DNA of 64,000 nt, taken from positions 1 to 64,000 of the forward strand of contig VZTG01004272.1 in assembly GCA_013397845.1 (NCBI GenBank). Reading direction: 5' to 3'. Positions 62,978-64,000 of the stretch are shown piece by piece. The DNA comes from Melanocharis versteri. Taxonomy: Eukaryota > Chordata > Aves > Passeriformes > Melanocharitidae. Each line of letters starts with the position of its first letter. Within the stretch, counting starts at the first letter, position 1. The translations under genes were made by a program, and so were the position numbers. A model generated the notes under the pieces. The model was not told where the DNA came from and did not search any database. It saw nothing but the letters and a program-made list of their open reading frames with translations.

Positions 62978-64000
62978 TGTCTTGCTAATGTTTGTGCTGA
63001 GTGTGCTGCTCTGGCATGTCTATGGACTTCTCTACACATTGCAAGCTTCTACTCATAAAAATGCAAGCAAGGAAGCTCAATTCCTTTTTCTATGCATCAG
63101 CCACGTGCTCCCTTTAGGGCTTGAGTGAGATAAAGATTCCTCATAACACACTTATGTGCAAAAGTGAATTTTTATTCAAAACATGCAATCAGGTCTGATT
63201 TTTTTTATAAACAGTCGCTACACCCACAATTCATTTTAAGGTCTTATATAATCTCTAGTCCATGAATAAACCTTTGAGCTGGAAAGCAATGAACTGCAAG
63301 AAAGAATTACATTTCTACACCAATGGCTAAAGTCTAATCACACCTACCAAAGCAGACAATTTCTGAAAGAATGGCAAATTCATTTTCCTGTAGACACACA
63401 GTTGATAAATATAACATGCTGTTGGCAAATGTAGTAATTTTTCAACTTTTGAAAACCTTTGAAGTTCACTATAGCCAAAAAGACTGTGTCAGATGCAGGA
63501 TTGGGATTCCTTATCCATCTCCAATTGTACCAAAAAGCCCCACCCTACACAAGAACTTGGACTGGCAACATCCCACAAGAGCAATGATGAAAAACATGCT
63601 GCAAACCGGTGTTTCTGTTCATGACCTTGTCCTATTTTGATGGTTGTTTTCTGTTTTAAGGGGCTTAAAAACAGCATCTGCCCAGTTATTGCTGCAGTAT
63701 AAGCATGCAAGCCACCAATTCAAATGTGAAATGTCTGGGTGACAATGTACAAACTCCTGCAATGTCTTACTTACAAATACTTCTCCTATAGCTGTAATTT
63801 GATTTGTAGTTTGTGTATTTGTCTCGAAATCAATGCCTGTATTCAGAGCTATCTGACTCATGAGCTGCAGATGAAGGTTGCTGGGCACCTGACCTGAGCT
63901 GTGAGCCAAGCTCCACGCTGCCCTCCATACACATTAATGTGATGCTAAAAAACAGGTGTTGCTCATGGTGTGGGGTTTTTCTCTTGATGGCTCTTTGCAC
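62978..64000. other. No gene seen
   Basis: Short frames only (89-96 codons at 63371-63640 plus and 63619-63909 minus) without recognisable domains. No repeat or RNA gene was recognised up to the window edge. Confidence 0.45.

Noticed and set aside
62795..63128. Plus-strand frames with hydrophobic segments resembling membrane helices
   Set aside because: They overlap the 3' part of a probable LTR and run in two different frames. There is no evidence for a gene.
1..64000. tRNA genes, CRISPR arrays or bacterial-type operons
   Set aside because: No B-box-like GGTTCGA with a paired acceptor stem was seen, no regularly spaced repeats with unique spacers, and the repeats are those of a bird genome.

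Overview
The window looks like nuclear DNA of a bird, most likely a songbird. The evidence is the repeat content: several CR1 LINE 3' ends (one still carrying the tail of the CR1 ORF2 reading frame) and many LTR fragments of passerine endogenous-retrovirus type, set in AT-leaning single-copy DNA with long runs of stop codons in all frames. Repeat family calls were made by eye from remembered consensus features and no database was searched. I found no convincing protein-coding gene, rRNA, tRNA or CRISPR array. The longest open frames (up to about 150 codons) are what chance gives in 64 kb, and none shows a recognisable domain, apart from the CR1 remnant. The stretch is therefore best read as intergenic or deep-intronic sequence.

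Layout. 0-5 kb: a short duplication around a single N, an LTR-like module with two CCAAT boxes, a TATA box and a splice donor, a second small duplication around an N, and a 40-bp tandem repeat. 5-23 kb: mostly unique DNA with a minus-strand LTR fragment near 10.8 kb, a perfect 12-bp hairpin at 13.8 kb and a 21-bp minisatellite at 18.3 kb. 23-37 kb: repeat-rich, with an ERVL-like LTR, three CR1 elements, a clipped LTR ending at an N, another LTR tail, a 593-bp duplication flanking an N, and a minus-strand LTR abutting an AT-rich tandem repeat. 37-50 kb: the least repeated part, with several homeodomain/POU-site-rich stretches that resemble conserved non-coding elements. 50-64 kb: a CR1, a complete-looking 413-bp solo LTR with imperfect 5-bp target duplications, a second copy of the ERVL-like LTR, and a dense pair of LTR-derived segments at 61.8-63.0 kb.

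No gene system can be described. The points most worth a second look are assembly-related (three duplications flanking single Ns, and an N that probably hides the rest of a mobile element), a promoter-like LTR module, the codon-periodic minisatellite, and candidate conserved elements at 14, 43 and 48 kb.
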